Assembly (NCBI GenBank): GCA_910587635.1
Contig: CAJUNB010000031.1
Span: 55,575 to 119,574 of the forward strand
Source of the DNA: an uncultured Lachnospiraceae bacterium
GTDB taxonomy: Bacteria; Bacillota; Clostridia; Lachnospirales; Lachnospiraceae
Reading direction: 5' to 3'
Length of the DNA: 64,000 nt
Positions 60,615 to 64,000 of the stretch are shown here, piece by piece; the first letter of the stretch is position 1, and the number at the start of each line of letters is the position of its first letter. Both the position numbers and the translations under genes were made by a program. Under the pieces are notes generated by a model. It was not told the origin of the DNA and made no database searches. It saw only the letters and a list, made by a program, of their open reading frames with translations.

Positions 60615-62546
60615 TTAATTTGAAAACGGTGCCAAGTTAAATGCACTCAAATCATCGCAATCGACCAGATAAGTACCCTCTTTTGTCAGATAACGATACC
60701 ATTCTTCCTGATTATAATAACTGATCGGACTCGTTCCCAAAAGCCTGTTTTCTGATAATAGTGCGTTTGCATCATCTACAAAGGCTTTCTGATTGTTCCA
60801 ATCACTAGAAAGTGCAGTCGTTTCAATCAGAAAATATTTCCCCGTACCGCTCTTATCTTCCCCGCGTCCGTTCCAGACTTCCACTGCAACCTGTGCATGT
60901 CCCGGCGGAAAGACCAAAAACACATGCATTCCTGCACTCTGAAGGGCGCTTGCCACGGTCAGGGAAGTTTCGATACACAAACCGCTTTTTTGCTCCAGTA
61001 CATCCTCTGGAAACAGGATATGCTGGTTGCTGCCGCTTATGGAAAACGGATCCATATTATATCTGACTCCCGTTTCATACAGCGCCCGCATGATTCCCGC
61101 AACCTGCACATAGGTACCTACATAGTGATTATTCCACCTTGTATTCTGATACCCGACAAAAGATTCCATCTTCCCTCCTGTCATACTGGTTATCTCTTCG
61201 ATTGCCTGACGCTTTAACCGCGATATAGCCGCCGCTTCCGGCGTCAGAAAACATAAAATATTATCTTGTGTCGCCACTCCATATTCATCACTGTACCATT
61301 CAAAATCATATTTGCTTTTTATGGTAACGGGAAATGATTTGGCTTCCAATAATGTTCCGTCCTGTTCGGAAATCGTAACCTTGATCTGTGCGTTTTTCGA
61401 TGATGACAGATTCAGATTGCTCGCTAACGCAGGCGGCTTGATATGGATTTCTCTGTAAGCAGAATCCAGTGCAATCGTTTCTTTATAGCTCTGTGTAAAT
61501 CCCGGTATTTCCATTTCCACTAAAATCTTTTTTTCACCGCTTATACATCCGGTTTTGATAATTACAAATGCATCATACGAATGATACAGAGAAGGATATA
61601 TCGTATCCACAGTATCATAGCTTAAACGAATCTTACCCGTACGAATAGATTTAAACTCATACTCTACCCTCTCTTCCTCATCGAGCTCCGCGTAAATATG
61701 CAGCTCCTTTACAAGATCGGAAGACAGATCACTCTGGGCCTGTAAATGCTCTGCCTCTCCTATTAAACAATTTAGAATATCCTCAAACTGCAGTGCTTCT
61801 ACGGTCTCAAATCTATTTGACATATTCAGGGCAGACAGATATCGTAAATTATCCCCATACACATTTGCCAAATATAATTTATTAATGATATCATCATTTA
61901 AATCCAATATCTCTCCGTACTGCTTCCATTCTCCTTCCATACAAGGTGGACAGGAATCTATCGCTGTATATGCCTCTTTTGCTGATTCGTACCATGCATT
62001 AAGTTCATTGTAATACTCTTTCGTGGTATCATAATTTTCCTCCCGCGGCCAATAGGCCAGATAATCTTCACAAAACACCAAGTAATCTGTCAGGAAAATC
62101 CACACTTCATAAGATGCTTTATAGGCATCATTTACCATAGTAAAATACTCATTTCCCGCATTTTTAAGTTTCGTATCAACTCCACTGATCGCATTTGCCT
62201 TATTTTCCACATCTGCCAAATCCGCAAGCAGATTTTCTAAAACAGTCGCCTGCTTTCGATATCCTTCTATACCGTCTTCCGCATCAAACTTTACTATTTC
62301 ATTGTCTGTCTTCGCTATAAGCTCGGCTGACTGATCTATACATTTTACATATTCATTGATTGCTTCCTGTGAAAAAATATTTTCATTCGTTTCACCGTGT
62401 GCTCCCATTACAGACGCCACAGAACTGCCTGAGTCCCCGTTTCCCGCTGTCTGTATCGGAGAGCCGGAACAGGAAGTACAAATGACCGACATAGCGGCAA
62501 ATGCCATTACCAATAGTTTTACATTCCCTTTTTTCTTCCGTTCCAT
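60615..62546 (-). CDS. Exported transglutaminase-like protein
   Basis: The protein has about 643 residues with a signal-like hydrophobic N-terminus (KLLVMAFAAMSVICTSCSG); the Cys after TS could be a lipidation site, but the lipobox is poor. A helical region (60-270) precedes two beta-type domains and a C-terminal transglutaminase core with Cys (SGLCIETSLTVASALQSAG), His (PPGHAQVAVEVW) and an acidic residue (FLIETTALSSDW). Family members act as cysteine proteases, amidases or inactive binders. It sits between metabolic genes without an obvious link. The TTG at 62567 is an alternative start. Confidence 0.7.
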   Translation of the reverse strand: MERKKKGNVKLLVMAFAAMSVICTSCSGSPIQTAGNGDSGSSVASVMGAHGETNENIFSQEAINEYVKCIDQSAELIAKTDNEIVKFDAEDGIEGYRKQATVLENLLADLADVENKANAISGVDTKLKNAGNEYFTMVNDAYKASYEVWIFLTDYLVFCEDYLAYWPREENYDTTKEYYNELNAWYESAKEAYTAIDSCPPCMEGEWKQYGEILDLNDDIINKLYLANVYGDNLRYLSALNMSNRFETVEALQFEDILNCLIGEAEHLQAQSDLSSDLVKELHIYAELDEEERVEYEFKSIRTGKIRLSYDTVDTIYPSLYHSYDAFVIIKTGCISGEKKILVEMEIPGFTQSYKETIALDSAYREIHIKPPALASNLNLSSSKNAQIKVTISEQDGTLLEAKSFPVTIKSKYDFEWYSDEYGVATQDNILCFLTPEAAAISRLKRQAIEEITSMTGGKMESFVGYQNTRWNNHYVGTYVQVAGIMRALYETGVRYNMDPFSISGSNQHILFPEDVLEQKSGLCIETSLTVASALQSAGMHVFLVFPPGHAQVAVEVWNGRGEDKSGTGKYFLIETTALSSDWNNQKAFVDDANALLSENRLLGTSPISYYNQEEWYRYLTKEGTYLVDCDDLSAFNLAPFSN

Positions 62547-62610
62547 ATCCATATTCCTTTTTCTCAATATCCCTTTCTTGTCTGTCTAAATACAAAAACT
62601 TTCCTGCAGA

Positions 62611-63411
62611 CTATGGCCTTAACCCCAGTCCGCCTTCCAGCGTAATTGTCTCTCCTGTCATATATTTAAAATCATCCGAGGCAAGCTGTACGCACACACG
62701 TCCGATTTCTTTTTCCGCATCTCCCAGATGTCCCATCGGCGGCATATGAACATTCTTCTCATAAGCTTCAGGATAGGCTTTCTGGAAATTCTCAAGCTGA
62801 GAGGTCCAAGCCAGTGGACAGATCACATTGACGTTGATCCCATCTTTTCCCCATTCATTTGCAGCTACCCGGGAAATACCACGGATTCCCTCTTTTGCCG
62901 CTGCGTAAGCACATTGGCCCACATTACCGAAGAGCCCTGCCCCCGATGCAAAATTAATCACTGCCCCCTTCCTCTCTTTCAGATAAGGATAGCAGGCCTG
63001 CATATAATAAAATACCGCATACAGCCCGGAGTACAGAGCCAGATCGAACTGCTCTGTCGTATGATCTGCTAAAGATACGCCGGATGCAGACGCCTGCGCA
63101 CTGTTGATCAGCACATCGATACCTCCAAATGCCTCCACTGTCTGCCTCACAACATTTTCCACCACTGCCCTGTTATCAGCTCCCGCAGATACATCGGCAG
63201 CAATAGCCAGCACTTTCACTCCATAACTCTGTTCCAGCTCTTTTTTGGCATCCTCCAGTTTTTTCATATTGCGTCCGGTGATGACCAGGTTTGCTCCCTC
63301 TTTTGCAAAAGCTGTCACAATCCCATACCCGATAGAACCGCACCTTCCATCGCCCAGGACTGCCCGTCCTCCTCCTGTAACAATAATGGTTTTCCCTTTA
63401 AAATTTTGCAC
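62611..63411 (-). CDS. SDR-family oxidoreductase
   Basis: This 266-residue classical SDR has a cofactor loop (VTGGGRAVLGDGRCGSIGYGI, near 11-31) with about eight residues inserted compared with TGxxxGIG, then LVITGRNM, AADVS, NSAQAS (NxAG-like), the Ser/Tyr/Lys site FASGAG with YAAAKEGIR, and the C-terminal YMTGETITLEGGLGL. The start codon is GTG at 63411 after AGGGGG. Its substrate is not evident; a keto-acid sugar reductase role beside the four-carbon acid genes is plausible. Confidence 0.9.
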   Translation of the reverse strand: MQNFKGKTIIVTGGGRAVLGDGRCGSIGYGIVTAFAKEGANLVITGRNMKKLEDAKKELEQSYGVKVLAIAADVSAGADNRAVVENVVRQTVEAFGGIDVLINSAQASASGVSLADHTTEQFDLALYSGLYAVFYYMQACYPYLKERKGAVINFASGAGLFGNVGQCAYAAAKEGIRGISRVAANEWGKDGINVNVICPLAWTSQLENFQKAYPEAYEKNVHMPPMGHLGDAEKEIGRVCVQLASDDFKYMTGETITLEGGLGLRP

Positions 63412-63520
63412 TGTATTTTCCCCCTCTTCCGTTTCCGGTATTGTACCATGTTCTATACTGGATATCCAGATTTACTTTTAAAAAGGACCCTATTTTCACA
63501 TCACTTCGTAATGAATATTA

Positions 63521-63625
63521 TCCTCCTTGAGGGCCACCAGTTTCCCGCTTGAGAGCCACCCGGAATTGATATTTTCCACCTTCGGAGCCACCACAACATA
63601 TCGAGCCACCATGTATATTTGATTT
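63521..63625 (+). mobile_element. Left end of an IS21-family element with GAGCCACC repeats
   Basis: Four copies of G(A/G)GCCACC lie at 63531-63538, 63553-63560, 63585-63592 and 63603-63610 on the plus strand, upstream of istA. Multiple terminal transposase-binding repeats are characteristic of IS21 ends. The exact outer boundary and target duplication cannot be set from one end. Confidence 0.7.
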
Positions 63626-63703
63626 TACTATAGATCTCCTTATAGTTATTTCCGGATAACTGCAAATGCAGTGTCACCAAATAATCTATAAAGAGGTCTT
63701 TTT

Positions 63704-64000
63704 ATGTTTAAGAAGACAAAAGTCAGAAGCATTCTGGAACTTCTGGGAAAAAATCTAAGCGCAAGGGAGGTGTCAAAAGTTTTAAGTGTATCCAGAAACA
63801 CCGTTGCCGAAGTTCAGGCATTGTTTTTACAGTCAGGCAGGTCAGGGGATGATATTTCCGAATGGGATGACCACAGACTCTATGGACTGTTTTATCCGGA
63901 TAAGTTTAAATATAAGCCCAGATATGCACCGGTTGATTATTCTTACGTCCATAAGGAATTAAAGAAGACAGGCGTCACAGAGAAGCTCCTTTGGGAAGAA
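63704..64000 (+). CDS. istA: IstA transposase of an IS21-family element, N-terminal part
   Basis: The plus-strand frame from the ATG at 63704 runs 99 codons to the window end without a stop. It has a helix-turn-helix (LGKNLSAREVSKVLSVSRNT) and the segment PVDYSYVHKELKKTGVT, which is characteristic of IstA. The DDE catalytic part lies beyond the window. AGAGG precedes the start. The element inserted 110-290 bp upstream of the SDR gene. Confidence 0.85.
   Translation, partial: MFKKTKVRSILELLGKNLSAREVSKVLSVSRNTVAEVQALFLQSGRSGDDISEWDDHRLYGLFYPDKFKYKPRYAPVDYSYVHKELKKTGVTEKLLWEE

Overview
The window looks like chromosomal DNA of a Gram-positive anaerobe of the Clostridia, most likely a Lachnospiraceae-type gut bacterium. 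The supports are a Gram-positive PolC, the low-to-mid GC content, strong AGGAGG-type ribosome binding sites, consensus sigma-A promoters, a clostridial FeoA/FeoB/DtxR iron locus and DUF6033-type proteins. This assignment rests on gene content only; no 16S gene is present.

Region 1 (1-12,731) makes extracellular polysaccharide. A minus-strand operon, read from 9153 down to 1, encodes a Gram-positive type Pel system: an SDR-PelD fusion with a c-di-GMP I-site, a PelE-like TPR protein, a PelA/DUF2194-like protein, PelF, PelG, a DUF2304 membrane protein and a GT4 glycosyltransferase cut by the window edge. Divergent from it are a Stealth-type sugar-phosphate transferase and a Wzx-like flippase, followed by a convergent DUF1919 gene.

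Region 2 (12,904-28,789) is core housekeeping: tRNA-Glu, then a long minus-strand run (in transcription order) of polysaccharide deacetylase, bactofilin, pyrH, frr, uppS, cdsA, dxr, rseP, a PP2C phosphatase, a Ser/Thr kinase, a GNAT acetyltransferase, ispG and polC. It joins isoprenoid, phospholipid and undecaprenyl-lipid synthesis to DNA replication, with a phosphatase-kinase pair and a tandem hairpin repeat interrupting the usual order.

Region 3 (29,000-44,300) holds a MarR-MFP-RND efflux operon, a ferrous iron operon (two feoA, feoB and a tiny Cys-rich protein) opposite a DtxR-family regulator with two palindromic operator candidates, three DUF6033-like or related coiled-coil genes, a small XRE regulator, a secreted CAP-domain protein, a Sel1-repeat protein and an unknown membrane protein.

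Region 4 (44,338-58,148) is the most notable part: an autoinducer-2 (AI-2) Lsr locus in a Gram-positive. Minus-strand lsrA-C-D-B-F keeps the enterobacterial order and is divergent from lsrR-lsrK, with two near-consensus promoters in the 301 bp between the coding regions. No LsrG is visible. Instead there are an aldo/keto reductase, a VOC protein, a fused DhaK-DhaL kinase and an archaeal-type triose-phosphate isomerase on one side, and a cupin plus a VOC protein on the other. These could take phospho-AI-2 through to DHAP and glyceraldehyde-3-phosphate.

Region 5 (58,176-64,000) has a four-carbon acid-sugar kinase (DUF1537), a beta-hydroxyacid dehydrogenase, a transglutaminase-like exported protein and an SDR oxidoreductase. 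It ends in the left end of an IS21-family element whose istA runs off the window.
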